Assembly (NCBI GenBank): GCA_963807775.1
Contig: CAWECY010000017.1
Coordinates: 372,001-436,000 of the forward strand
Source: Bog-473 sp963807775
GTDB taxonomy: Bacteria; Actinomycetota; Acidimicrobiia; Acidimicrobiales; RAAP-2
Length of the DNA: 64,000 bases
Reading direction: 5' to 3'
Positions 46,069 through 56,124 of the stretch are shown here, piece by piece. Position numbers and translations under genes: made by a program. The notes beneath the pieces are model-generated. The model searched no databases, was not told where the DNA came from, and was given only the letters and a program-made list of their open reading frames with translations. How positions within the stretch are numbered: position 1 is the first letter of the stretch; each line of letters starts with the position of its first letter.

Positions 46069-47576
46069 CCTCGCCCACACCGGTCACCCCCATCGATGCC
46101 GCCCCGGCGGACGTGGCCGACCGCCTGGGCACGACCGCCGTGGCCGTGCCCGCAGCCGTGCTCGAGCGCATCGCGGCCGGCGGCATCGAGGTGCGCACCG
46201 ACGACGTGGCGCGGGCCGAGGCCGGGCGGGACTGGTGGCCCCTGGCCATCGGCTGGGCCGCCGAGGGCGGGGTCCCGCAACGTCCGGCGGCCGTCGTGCG
46301 GCCCACCTCCACCGAGCAGGTGTCCGCGGTCCTGGCCGCGTGCCATGAGTCGGTGGTCCCCGTCACGCCCATGGCGGGCCGCAGCGGCGTCTGCGGCGGC
46401 TCGATCCCCGTCTACGGCGGCATCTCGCTCGACCTGACGTCCCTGAGCGGCCTGGCCGCGGTCGACGAGACGTCCCTGACGGCGGACGTGCGTGCGGGCA
46501 CCTTCGGGCCCGACCTGGAGGACGCGCTGGGCCGCGTCGGCTCGGGCTACACCCTGGGCCACTGGCCCCAGTCCATGGACCTCTCGACGGTGGGCGGCTG
46601 GCTGGCCTGCCGCGGTGCGGGCCAGTACTCCACGCGCTACGGAAAGATCGAGGACATGGTCATCGGGCTCGAGGTGGTCCTGGCCGACGGGCGCGTCGTG
46701 CACACCGAGGGCCACGGGCCGCGCGCCGCCACCGGGCCCAACCTCACCCAGCTCTTCGTCGGCAGCGAGGGGACGCTCGGCGTCATCACCGAGGCCCGTC
46801 TGCGCATCCATCCGCTGCCGCCGGCCCAGGAGCGGCGGGCCTTCGGGTTCACCACCTTCGCCGCCGGACTCGAGGCCTGCCGGCGCGTCCTGCGCCGGGG
46901 GGCCACGCCGGCCGTGCTGCGCCTGTACGACCAGACCGAGTCGGCCCGCAACTTCGAGCAGCCTGACACCAACGTGCTCATCGTCCTCGACGAGACAGAC
47001 CCGGCCGTCCTCGGCGGCACCATGGCGGTGGTGGACGAAGAATGCGCAGCCGGTGCGGGCGCGCACGCGCTCGACCGCAGCCTCGTCGAGCGCTGGCTCG
47101 GGCACCGCAACGACGTCTCGGCACTGGCCCCGCTGTGGCGGGGAGGCATCGTGGTCGACACGGCCGAGATCTCCGGGCCCTGGGCCGCCCTGCCGGCGCT
47201 CTTCGACGAGGTCGTAACCAGCCTCACCGCGCTGGAGGGCACCCTGGTGGCGTCGGCGCACCAGTCGCACGCCTATACCGACGGCGCCTGCCTCTACTTC
47301 ACCTTCGCCGGGCGCGGGCCCGAGGGTGACGCCGCCTGGCGCGAGGCCTACTACCGACGCGCCTGGGAAACCGTGACCGACGCCACGCTGGCCCACGGTG
47401 CCGCCATCAGCCATCACCACGGCATCGGGCTCAACCGGTCACGCTTCTTGCCCCGTGCGCTGGGCAGCGGCTTCGAGGTCCTGGCCGGGCTGAAGCAGAC
47501 GTTCGACCCGGCCGGCATCTTGAACCCGGGCAAGTTCGGACTCCCTTCACCATTCGGCCCCCCGCCCTGGGCATGA
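46065..47576 (+). CDS. AGPS-like FAD-binding oxidoreductase
   Basis: A 503-aa VAO/PCMH-fold flavoprotein. RPAAVVRPTSTEQVSAVLAA and PVTPMAGRSGVCGGSIPVYG bind FAD; DLSTVGGWLACRGAGQYSTR, YGKIEDMVIGLEVVLADGRV, LFVGSEGTLGVITEARLRIH are family motifs. The C-terminus has AAISHHHGIGLNR (HHHG, the substrate/catalytic His cluster of alkyl-DHAP synthase) and KQTFDPAGILNPGKFG. It resembles alkylglycerone-phosphate synthase (ether-lipid) and related D-lactate/glycolate-type enzymes. Start GTG 46065 overlaps glpD; its stop overlaps glpK ATG (ATGA). DHAP made by GlpD would be the head-group source. Confidence 0.88.
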   Translation: MTSPTPVTPIDAAPADVADRLGTTAVAVPAAVLERIAAGGIEVRTDDVARAEAGRDWWPLAIGWAAEGGVPQRPAAVVRPTSTEQVSAVLAACHESVVPVTPMAGRSGVCGGSIPVYGGISLDLTSLSGLAAVDETSLTADVRAGTFGPDLEDALGRVGSGYTLGHWPQSMDLSTVGGWLACRGAGQYSTRYGKIEDMVIGLEVVLADGRVVHTEGHGPRAATGPNLTQLFVGSEGTLGVITEARLRIHPLPPAQERRAFGFTTFAAGLEACRRVLRRGATPAVLRLYDQTESARNFEQPDTNVLIVLDETDPAVLGGTMAVVDEECAAGAGAHALDRSLVERWLGHRNDVSALAPLWRGGIVVDTAEISGPWAALPALFDEVVTSLTALEGTLVASAHQSHAYTDGACLYFTFAGRGPEGDAAWREAYYRRAWETVTDATLAHGAAISHHHGIGLNRSRFLPRALGSGFEVLAGLKQTFDPAGILNPGKFGLPSPFGPPPWA

Positions 47577-49078
47577 ACGGACCGGGAGGCAGCGTCCTCG
47601 TCGTCGACGTCGGAACCTCGGGCGTGCGCGCCGCCATCGTGCGGCCCGACGCCACCGTGGAGCACACCCACTACGTGCCCGTGCTCCCGGATTCCCCCGC
47701 CCCCGGGCTGGTGGAGTTCGACGCAGGGCGCATGGCCGGTGCCGTCCTCACCGTGGCCCAGGCGGCGCTGGCCGACGGCGGCCCGGTGGCGGCTGTCGGC
47801 ATCGCCAACCAGCGCGCCTCGACCATCGTGTGGGAGCGCGCCTCCGGCACGCCGGTGGCCCCGGGGCTCGGGTGGCAGGACCTGCGCACGGTGGGCACCT
47901 GCCTCGCCCTGCAGGCTGAGGGGATCCGCCTGGCCCCCAACGCGTCGGCCACCAAGGTGATGGCCATCCTCGACGAGGTCGACCCCGAACGGGCCCGCGC
48001 CGAACGCGGCGAGCTGTGCTTCGGGACGGTGGACAGCTGGGTGGCCTGGACGCTGTCGGGCGGTGCCACCGCGGGCCGGGACGCGCTCCACGTCACCGAC
48101 GCCACCAACGCCGCCGTCACCGCCCTGGTCCACCCGGACACCATCGACTGGGACGAGGCGCTGCTCGCTCGGCTGCGCATCCCGCCGTCGATGATGCCCG
48201 TCGTCGTCGATTCCTCGGGTGCGCTCGGCCAGGCCCACGCGCTGCCCGGCGCACCGCCCATCTGCGGCATCGTCGGCGACCAGCAAGCGTCCCTCGTCGG
48301 CCAGGGATGCACCCTGGCCGGCCTGGCCAAGGCCACCTTCGGCACAGGCGGGATGCTCGACCAGTGCACCGGCGCGAGCCGGGGCCCCGACCACGCTGGG
48401 CGTGGCGGCGCCGGCACGTTCCCCATCGTGGCCTTCCGGCTGGCGGGCAGGGCCACCTGGGGCACCGAGGCCGTCATGCTCTCGGCGGGCACTGCGGTCG
48501 AATGGTTGCGCGACGACCTGGGCCTCGTGGCCACGGCCGAGGAGTCCGCCGCCGTGGCGGCGCTGTGTGAGTCCTCCGGTGACGTCTGGTTCGTGCCCGC
48601 CCTGCTCGGGCTGGGGACGCCCGTCTGGGACTTCGGCGCTCGCGGCACCCTGGTCGGCCTCACCCGGGGCTCGGGCCGGCCCGAGGTCGCACGGGCCGTG
48701 CTCGAAGGCGTGGCCCATCGCGGCGCCGACCTGGTGGAGGCGTCCGAGGCCGACAGCGGCTATGGCATCGGCGCGCTGCGCATCGACGGGGGCATGTCGG
48801 CCAACGAGGTCTTCGTGCACGCGCTGGCCGACGCCATCGGCCGGCCCGTCGAGATCTCGCCCGTGCTGGAGGCGACCACGCTCGGTGCCGGCCTGCTGGC
48901 CGGATTGGCCATCGGTGCCTACACCTCGACTGACGAACTGGCCGACACGTTCACCCCGCTGCGCACCGTGGAGCCTCGGGGCGACGACCTGGCCCGGACC
49001 ACGACCCGCGAACGCTGGCTCGCGGCACGGGCCAAGGCCGAGGCCACCATTCCGGAACTCTCGGGCATCACCTTCTGA
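47573..49078 (+). CDS. glpK: FGGY-family glycerol kinase-like
   Basis: A 501-aa sugar-type kinase. VLVVDVGTSGVRAAIVRPDA (phosphate 1), IANQRASTIVWERASG, GWQDLRT, GTVDSWVAWTLSGG, HVTDATNAAVTALV, ICGIVGDQQASLVGQGCTLA (glycerol kinase DQQA motif), KATFGTGGM, IDGGMSANEVFVHALADAIG. The N-terminus lacks the usual glycerol kinase DQGT (here DVGTSGVR), so substrate could be another polyol, but operon context with glpD favours glycerol. Ends in the shared terminator. Confidence 0.88.
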   Translation: MNGPGGSVLVVDVGTSGVRAAIVRPDATVEHTHYVPVLPDSPAPGLVEFDAGRMAGAVLTVAQAALADGGPVAAVGIANQRASTIVWERASGTPVAPGLGWQDLRTVGTCLALQAEGIRLAPNASATKVMAILDEVDPERARAERGELCFGTVDSWVAWTLSGGATAGRDALHVTDATNAAVTALVHPDTIDWDEALLARLRIPPSMMPVVVDSSGALGQAHALPGAPPICGIVGDQQASLVGQGCTLAGLAKATFGTGGMLDQCTGASRGPDHAGRGGAGTFPIVAFRLAGRATWGTEAVMLSAGTAVEWLRDDLGLVATAEESAAVAALCESSGDVWFVPALLGLGTPVWDFGARGTLVGLTRGSGRPEVARAVLEGVAHRGADLVEASEADSGYGIGALRIDGGMSANEVFVHALADAIGRPVEISPVLEATTLGAGLLAGLAIGAYTSTDELADTFTPLRTVEPRGDDLARTTTRERWLAARAKAEATIPELSGITF

Positions 49079-49106
49079 GCGGGTAACGCCCACTCAGAAG
49101 GTGATG
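49066..49106. terminator. Strong bidirectional terminator (18-bp inverted repeat)
   Basis: Arms 49066-49083 (catcaccttctgagcggg) and 49089-49106 (cccactcagaaggtgatg) pair over 18 bp with one mismatch and a 5-nt loop. The glpK stop codon lies inside the left arm. It serves glpK (plus) and probably the giant repeat gene (minus). Confidence 0.8.
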
Positions 49107-49140
49107 TCTTCCGGGACCCCTTCCCTCGTTCTCCGAGCGG

Positions 49141-52100
49141 CTACTTCTTCGCCGCTGCGTGCCGCGGACGGCGACGACGGGCGATCAGGATGAACACCGC
49201 GCCCAGAATCCCCGCACCCAGTCCGAAGAGCCACTCGTCCTCCAGACGGGCGCCCGTGAAGGCGATCGCCGGCGACGTGACTGCCGACGCCGTGGCCGGC
49301 GAGGTGATCGGCGGCGTCGTGGTGGTCGTCGTGGTCGGCGTCACCACCGCAGGTGCGGTCACGACCGGCGTGAGCGGGTTGGACACCGTCGAGGTGCACT
49401 GCGCCGGCACGGTGGTGTCCCCCGACGGGTAGCTGTTGCAGGGTCCGGTCGTGATGGTCGCCGTGTTCGTGATTGTCCCGGTCGCAGCCGCTGCCACCGT
49501 GGTGGCGAAGGTCACCGTCGCCGTGTCACCGGCCGCCAGGGTCACCGCGAAGGTCCAGGTGGACCCGGTGGTGTTGGTCACCGTGCAGACGTCCGGTGCG
49601 GTGACCGCACAGGCGGGGGTGCCCTGGACCGTCAGGTTGGACGGCACGGCGTCGGTCACGGTGGCCGAGCCGGCCCCGTCGCCCACGTTCTTGATGGCCA
49701 CCTTGTAATCGATGGTCGAATCGGGCGACACCGCGGTGCCCGTGGCCGGGACGTTGGTCTTGGTCACGGTGAAGTTCGGCACCGGGTTGGTCACCGTCGA
49801 GGTGCACTGCGCCGGCACGGTGGTGTCGCCGGACTGGTAGCTGGTGCAGGTGCCCGTGGTGATGGTCGCCGTGTTGACGACGTCGGCCGTGTCGGTGGCC
49901 GACAGCGTGGCGCTGAAGGTCACCGTGGCGGTGTCGCCGGGGGCCAGGGTCACCGTGAAGGTCCAGGTGGACCCGCTCGGGTTGGCCACCGTGCAACTGT
50001 CCAGGCCGGTCACGGCGCAGAGCGGGGTGCCCTGGACCGTGAGGTTGGACGGCACGTCGTCGGTGATGGTGGCCGAGCCGGTCCCGTTGCCCACGTTCTC
50101 GATGGTGACCGTGTAGGGGATGGTCGAGCCGGGGACCACCGGGTTGCCGTTGCCGGGCACGTTGGTCTTGAGGACGCTGAAGTTCGGCGTCGTGATCACG
50201 ACCGGCTCGGTGGCACAGCCGCTGTTGGCGCCCGTGTTGTTGGTGTCACCGCTGTAGACGGCCAGCCAGTTCCAGGTGCCAGTCGTCGTCGGGATCGGCC
50301 CGCCGGTGGTGTCGTAGGTGCCGTCGCCGTCCACGCTGATCGCCTGGGAGAAGGCGTAGCCGCTGGGCGAGGTGGCCGAGCAGGTCACGCCGGGGGCGAA
50401 CAGGTAGAAGGTGACCGTCCCGGTCGGGTTGTAGCCCCCGGCGATCGTGCCGGTGTCGTTGAGCGGGCCGGCGTTCACGTTCTCGGTGGTCGGGTTGGCC
50501 GCCGTCGTCACCGTGGGCGCCGCCTGGCCCACCGTCACCGGCTCGCTGTCGCAGCCGCTGTTGGCGGCCGTGTTGTTGGTGTCACCGCTGTAGACGGCCA
50601 GCCAGTTCCAGGTGCCGGCCGCGTTCGGCGAGAAGCCGCCGGTGGTGTCGTAGGTGCCGTCGCCGTCCACGCTGACGGCCTGGGAGAAGGCGTAGGTGCC
50701 TTCGGCCGGCGTGGTCGAACACGTCTGGCTCGGGCTGAACAGGTAGAAGGTGACCGTCCCGGTGGGGCTGTAGCCCCCGGCGATGGTGCCGGTGTCGTTC
50801 AGGTTCGCCCCGCCGACCGTCTCGCTGGTCGGGTTGGCCGCCGTCGTCACCGTCGGCGCGGCCTGGGCGACCGTCACCGGCTCGGACCCACAGCCGCTGT
50901 TGGCGCCGTTGTTGTTGGCGTCACCCGAGTAGACGGCCAGCCAGTTCCAGGTACCCGCACTCGTCGGCGAGGGGCCCTCGGCCGTGTCGTAGGTCCCGTT
51001 GGCGTCCACGTCGACAGACTGGGAGAAGGTGTAGGTGCCCTCGGCCGGCGTGGTCGAGCAGGTCTGGCTCGGGCTGAAGAGGTAGAAGGTGATGGTCCCG
51101 GTGGGGTTGGTGCCCCCGCTCAGGTCGGCCGAGTCGTTGAGGTCGGCCCCGCCGACCGTCTCGACCATGGGGACGGCCGTCGTGGTCAAAGACGGCGCGG
51201 CCTTGCCGATCGTCACCGGCTCCGACGAACAGCCGCTGTTGGCCGTGCCGTTGTTGGCGTCACCCGAGTAGACGGCCACCCACTGCCAGGTGCCCGCAGT
51301 CTCGGGCGTCGGGCCGCCGGCCGTGTCGTAGGTCCCGTTGCCGCTGACGCTGACCGCGTCGGAGAAGGTGTAGGTGCCCTCGGCCGGCGTGGTCGAACAC
51401 GTCTGGCTCGGGGTGAACAGGTAGAAGGTGATGGTGCCGGTCGGGTTGTAGCCGCCGCTGAGGGTGCCGGTGTCGTTGAGGGTGCCCGAACCAACCGTCC
51501 CGGTGGTCGGGTTGGCCGCTGTGGTCAAAGACGGCGAGGCCGGGGCGACGGTGACTGGCTCGGTCGAACACCCGCTGTTGGCGCCGTTGTTGTTGGTGTC
51601 ACCCGAGTAGACGGCCAGCCAGTTCCAGGTGCCGGCGCTCGTCGGCGAGAAGCCGCCGGTGGTGTCGTAGGTGCCGTTGCCGTCCACACTGACCGCCTGG
51701 GAGAAGGCGTAGCCGCTGGGCGAGGTGGCCGAGCAGGTCACGCCCGGGGCGAACAGGTAGAAGGTGACCGTCCCGGTCGGGTTGTAGCCGCCGGCGATCG
51801 TGCCGGTGTCGTTGAGGTTGGCGCCGCCGACCGTCTCGCTGGTCGGGTTGGCCGAAGTCGTCACCGTCGGCGCCGCCTTGTTCACCGTCACCGGCTCGGT
51901 GGCGCAGCCGCTGTTGGCCCCGCCGTTGTTGGCGTCACCGCGAGTACACGGCCAGCCAGTTCCAGGTGCCCGCCACGTTCGGCGAGAAGCCGCCGGTGGT
52001 GTCGTAGGTGCCGTTGCCGTCGACCGTGACCGCCTGGGAGAAGGCGTAGCCGCTGGGCGAGGTGGCCGAGCAGGTCACGCCCGGGGCGAACAGGTAGAAG

Positions 52101-54359
52101 GTGACCGTCCCGGTCGGGTTGTAGCCCCCGGCGATGGTGCCGGTGTCGTTGAGGTTCGCCCCGCCGACCGTCTCGCTGGTCGGGTTGGCCGAAGTCGTCA
52201 CCGTCGGCGCCGCCTTGTTCACCGTCACCGGCTCGGTGGCGCAGCCGCTGTTGGCGCCACCGTTGTTGGTGTCACCGGAGTACACGGCCAGCCAGTTCCA
52301 GGTGCCGGCGCTCGTCGGCGAGAAGCCGCCGGTGGTGTCGTAGGTGCCGTTGCCGTCCACGCTGACCGCCTGGGAGAAGGCGTAGCCGCTGGGCGAGGTG
52401 GCCGAGCAGGTCACGCCCGGGGCGAACAGGTAGAAGGTGACCGTCCCGGTCGGGTTGTAGCCGCCGGCGATCGTGCCGGTGTCGTTGAGGTTCGGCGCCG
52501 CCGACCGTCTCGCTGGTCGGGTTGGCCGAAGTCGTCACCGTCGGCGCCGCCTTGTTCACCGTCACCGGCTCGGTGGCGCAGCCGCTGTTGGCACCACCGT
52601 TGTTGGTGTCACCGGAGTACACGGCCAGCCAGTTCCAGGTACCCGCGCTCGTCGGCGAGAAGCCGCCGGTGGTGTCGTAGGTGCCGTCGCCGTCCACGCT
52701 GACCGCCTGGGAGAAGGCGTAGCCGCTGGGCGAGCTGGCCGAGCAGGTCACGCCGGGAGCGAACAGGTAGAAGGTGACCGTCCCTGTCGGGTTGGACCCG
52801 CCGGCGATCGTGCCGGTGTCGTTGAGCTTCGCCCCGCCGACCGTCTCGCTGGTCGGGTTGGCCGAAGTGGTGATCGTGGGGGTTGCCTCGCCGACCGTCA
52901 CCGGCTCGCTCGTACAGCCCGAGTTGGCGCCGTTGTTGCTGGCGTCACCCGAGTACACAGCCAGCCAGTTCCAGGTGCCCGCGCTCGGCGGCGAAGGGCC
53001 GCCCGTCGTCGGGCCATAGGAGCCGTTGCCGTCCACGGTGAACGACTGGTGGAAGGCGTAGCCACTCGGCGAGCTCGCCGAGCAGGTCACGCCCGGCGCG
53101 AACAGGTAGAAGGTGATCGACCCGGTCGGGTTGGACCCGCTGCTGAGCGTGGCCGAGTCGGCCAGAGCGCCGCCGCCGACCGTCTCGTTGGTCGGGTTGG
53201 CCGAAGTGGTGATCGTGGGCGTTGCCTTGCCGACCACCACCGGCTCGCTCGTACACCCGCTGTTGGTGCCGTTGTTGTCGGTGTCGCCCGAGTACACGGC
53301 CAGCCAGTGCCAGGTGCCGAGCGCGTTGGGGCTCGGCCCTCCGGTCGTGTTGTACGTCCCGTTGCCGCTCACCGTGACCGCGTCCTTGAAGGTGTAGCTG
53401 CCACTGGCGGGCGTGGTCGAGCAGGTCTGGCTCGGGTTGAAGAGGTAGAAGGTGATCGTGCCGGTCGGGCTCGTGCCTCCGCTCAGAGTGCCCGAGTCGT
53501 TGAGGGTGCCCGAACCGAGAGACGCGCTCGACGGGTTGGCCGAAGTCGTCAGCGTCGGCGACGCCACGGAGACCGTCACCGGCTCAGACGAACACCCGCT
53601 GTTGGCCGCCTTGTTCCCCGCGTCACCCGAGTACACGGCCAGCCAGTGCCAGGTGCCGAGGATGCTCGGGGCCGGCCCGCCGGTCGTGTTGTAGGTGCCG
53701 TTGCCGCTCACGGTGACGGCGTCCTTGAAGGTGTAGCTGCCACTGGCGGGCGTGGTCGAGCAGGTCTGGCTCGGGCTGAAGAGGTAGAAGGTGATCGTGC
53801 CGGTCGGGCTCGTGCCTCCGCTCAGAGTGCCCGAGTCGTTGAGGGTGCCCGAACCGAGCGACGCGCTCGTCGGGTTGGCCGAAGTGGTCAGCGTGGGGCT
53901 GGCCACGCAGCCATTGGTCAGGCTGTCGAGGTCGTATGTCTGCGTGCCGCTCGTGTTGTAGTTGTCAGACCAGGTCGCGCTCCAGCTGAAGGTGATCGTC
54001 GGATTGGACGCGAGTTGCGACGCCAGCTGTGCAGCCGTGAACGTCGATGTCAATGTCGTCGTCGACACGTCAGACGGGTAGTTCGGAGACGAGGCGATGC
54101 TGAAGGTGCCCGAGCTCAGGGTGCCGTCACCGGTCGTCGACGCCGTGCCCGTCTCCGACAGCGGATAGTCATTGGTGATCAACCACGTGATCGTGGCGCC
54201 CGAGCCGGTCGGGCTGATGCAGGACGCCGTCGACGTGACGTAGTTGTCGTGGGCGGACGCCTCGGTCGCGAATACGACCAGGCCGGTCACGGCAAGGGCA
54301 ACTGCCATGCTGCCGGTGACGACACGCCGCAGCGCGCTCGGACTTGCCAGCGCGTGCAT
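49141..54359 (-). CDS. Giant secreted repeat protein: 11 Ig-like, 2 DUF11 domains, FTG-type anchor; two +1 frameshifts
   Basis: About 1739 aa after joining frames. Signal peptide MHALASPSALRRVVTGSMAV...ASA; a unique N-terminal domain of ~150 residues; 11 tandem 112-aa Ig-like repeats (GTITFYLFSPSQTCS... GTWNWLAVYSGD ...NSGCSSEPVTV) each with two Cys likely forming a disulfide; two DUF11 domains (TVTIENVGNGTGSATITDDV; VAIKNVGDGAGSATVTDAVP); a Thr/Pro linker; and an anchor AIAFTGARLEDEWLFGLGAG, TM, ARRRRPRHAAAKK (LPXTG-like, FTG variant). Frame breaks near 52490 and 51945 are single inserted bases between near-identical repeats. Such proteins form surface fibres or adhesins (inference). The start is ATG 54359 or the ATG/GTG a few codons earlier. 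Confidence 0.88.
49400..50200 (-). repeat. Two tandem DUF11 domains
   Basis: Two ~133-aa units, each ending NTATITTG.C.SY.SGDTTVPA, then QCTST; DNA identity is high (for example agctggtgcaggtgcc and its partner at ~49430 and ~49840). Confidence 0.8.
50205..53905 (-). repeat. 11 tandem Ig-like repeats, 336-bp period
   Basis: Unit spacing measured by the shared gccgaagtcgtcaccgtcgg-like block is 336 bp, except two 337-bp units that carry the frameshifts. Repeats 5-7 are almost identical in DNA, pointing to recent expansion; the outer ones have diverged. Confidence 0.85.
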
Positions 54360-54846
54360 TACGGCGCACAAAACTCCAGACCTTCGATGCTTCTCGCATA
54401 CCGCCCATTCCTTCCAATGTGGCCAAACCCGTTAAGGAGGCCCAACCGCCAGTCGGGCCCTGATTATATGCACCGAAAGAGCACTAATTTCACAATTCCG
54501 CTCAAGTATTCGGACGTTTCTGCCGAACAGCGGCGCTCTTTTCGTCAAAGGCGACTCGCAACGCTCCGCATCGCGTGTTTCCTTGTCCTGAACACGGTAA
54601 ACGCGCCGTTGACCTCCTACTTAGAGTCGTTCGGCCCTATTTTTCACAACGGATGAAAAGAACGCGGAATCGGCCGAACCCGGCTCCGGCCGTGAGAGGG
54701 GCCTCTGATCGAGGGTTCGTTGCTCGCCGGACGGAGCAGCGCCCGCACGAATGGGAAGCCCCCGACTCTGTGTCGCTCCCTTTCGCGACGCTGTGCCCCG
54801 GTGCGCCGCGCACGCAGGCAGAGGGTGCCGAGGGCCAACGACCCGG
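54360..54846. other. 487-bp AT-richer intergenic region
   Basis: No gene supported. It has the TATAAT promoter, a long-range inverted repeat GAAAGAGC (54475-54482) / GCTCTTTTC (54535-54543) enclosing a small TTCGG...CCGAA hairpin (about 54509-54527). A plus-strand taaggagg at 54433 looks like an SD but leads to no gene. Confidence 0.45.
54463..54492 (-). promoter_or_regulatory. Consensus TATAAT promoter for the giant repeat gene
   Basis: TATAAT (minus strand, 54463-54468) is the best -10 in the window. TGAAAT at 54487-54492 could serve as -35 with 18-bp spacing. It predicts an ~95-nt leader before ATG 54359, unlike the leaderless genes. Confidence 0.5.
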
Positions 54847-56124
54847 CTAGCCCGTCAGTGCGAGCGCTTCGTCCCAGCTGCTCCCCGACGCGAGCAACGG
54901 ACGGTAGGCCATTAACTGGCGTGGCATGCCAATGGCCATGGCGGCGCGCAGGCGGCCGGCGCGGCCGAAGAGCGCGAGGAACTTGCCTCCTTGGAACGAG
55001 CCCTCCGTCACGACCACCTCGTCGTCACCGCGGGGGCTGCCCAGGACCTGGAAGCGGATGCCGAACTGATCCGACCAGAAGTACGGCGTCGGGGTGAAGG
55101 GCGGCGCGGCGGCGCGGCCGGCCAGCAGGCTGCGCCCTGCGGCCACGCCCGCCTCCGCGGCCACCTGCCAGTGCTCGATCCGGATGAGCTCCTCACCGCC
55201 GTCATGTCGCCACTGCCAGCGCGCCACGTCGCCCGCCGCCACGATGCCGTCGCCCGCGTAGAGCCCGGCGTCGCACACGACGCCGTTGTCGACGGTGAGC
55301 CCCGAATCGTCCAGCCAATCGGTGTTCGTCACCACGCCGATGCCCACGACTACCGCGTCCGCTTCCATCACCTCGCCGCTCCCCAGCTCGACCTCCAACG
55401 CGCCGCGGCCGGCGGCACCTGCGGCCCGCCGGATGCCCGCCACGGAGACCCCGGTGCGAAGGTCGACGCCGTGGGCGGGGTACAACGTGGCGCAGTGGGC
55501 GCCGATCTCGGGACCGAGTATGGGCCGCAGCGGGACGTCGAGCGTTTCGAGCACGGTCACCCGGCACCCCAGCGACGCGCAGGTCGATGCCACCTCGGCG
55601 CCGATGAACCCGGCACCGATCACGATCACCCGGAGATGGGGAGCAGCGGTCACCGCGGAACGCAGAGCGAGAGCGTCATCGAGCGTGCGCAGAGTGAAGA
55701 GGCCGTCACGTTCCCTGAGCTCCTCGGTGCCCGGGAAACGGCGCGGCGACGCGCCGGTGGTCAGCACGATGCCGTCGCCCGCCAGCACGGTGCCGTCGTC
55801 GAGTGTGACGCGGCGCGCCTCGGCATCGAGCGCGACGGCCCGCCGGCCGAGCACCTCGTGCACGCGCAGCTCGCTCGAGCGGCGCTTGTCGGCCAGCACG
55901 GCCTTCTCCGGGGGCCAGGTGCCGGCCAGTACCTGTTTGGACAGCGGCGGGCGGTCATACGGCAGGTGGCGTTCCTCGCCGATCAGCGAGATGTTGCCCT
56001 CGTAGCCCTCGGAGCGCAGGGTGTCGACGCTGCGCCAGCCGGCGAGCGACGCGCCGACGACCAGGACGGTGCTGTCGGCCGACAGCCCAGTACCACCGCC
56101 CCCAGCGGAGGTACCGCCGGCCAT
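54847..56124 (-). CDS. FAD-dependent pyridine nucleotide oxidoreductase (ferredoxin reductase type)
   Basis: A 425-aa protein. TVLVVGASLAGWRSVDTLRS (FAD), YDRPPLSKQVLAGTW, GIVLTTGASPRRFPG, LRVIVIGAGFIGAEVASTCA (NAD), VVVGIGVVTNTDWL and GIVAAGDVARWQWRHDGG match the BphA4/rubredoxin-ferredoxin reductase family. It likely feeds electrons to a ferredoxin or P450-like oxygenase, but none is adjacent. Start ATG 56124 overlaps the MBL stop (TGATG). Confidence 0.88.
   Translation of the reverse strand: MAGGTSAGGGGTGLSADSTVLVVGASLAGWRSVDTLRSEGYEGNISLIGEERHLPYDRPPLSKQVLAGTWPPEKAVLADKRRSSELRVHEVLGRRAVALDAEARRVTLDDGTVLAGDGIVLTTGASPRRFPGTEELRERDGLFTLRTLDDALALRSAVTAAPHLRVIVIGAGFIGAEVASTCASLGCRVTVLETLDVPLRPILGPEIGAHCATLYPAHGVDLRTGVSVAGIRRAAGAAGRGALEVELGSGEVMEADAVVVGIGVVTNTDWLDDSGLTVDNGVVCDAGLYAGDGIVAAGDVARWQWRHDGGEELIRIEHWQVAAEAGVAAGRSLLAGRAAAPPFTPTPYFWSDQFGIRFQVLGSPRGDDEVVVTEGSFQGGKFLALFGRAGRLRAAMAIGMPRQLMAYRPLLASGSSWDEALALTG

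Noticed and set aside
49159..52029. 956-codon plus-strand open frame over the repeat gene
   Set aside because: Repetitive Arg/Gly/Val translation is the reverse complement of the Ig repeats; no start context or family.
50205..53905. Possible satellite or CRISPR-like repeats
   Set aside because: 336-bp units are in frame Ig-like domains.
54372..54846. tRNA or riboswitch upstream of the giant repeat gene
   Set aside because: No T-loop or known riboswitch core found; only weak inverted repeats.
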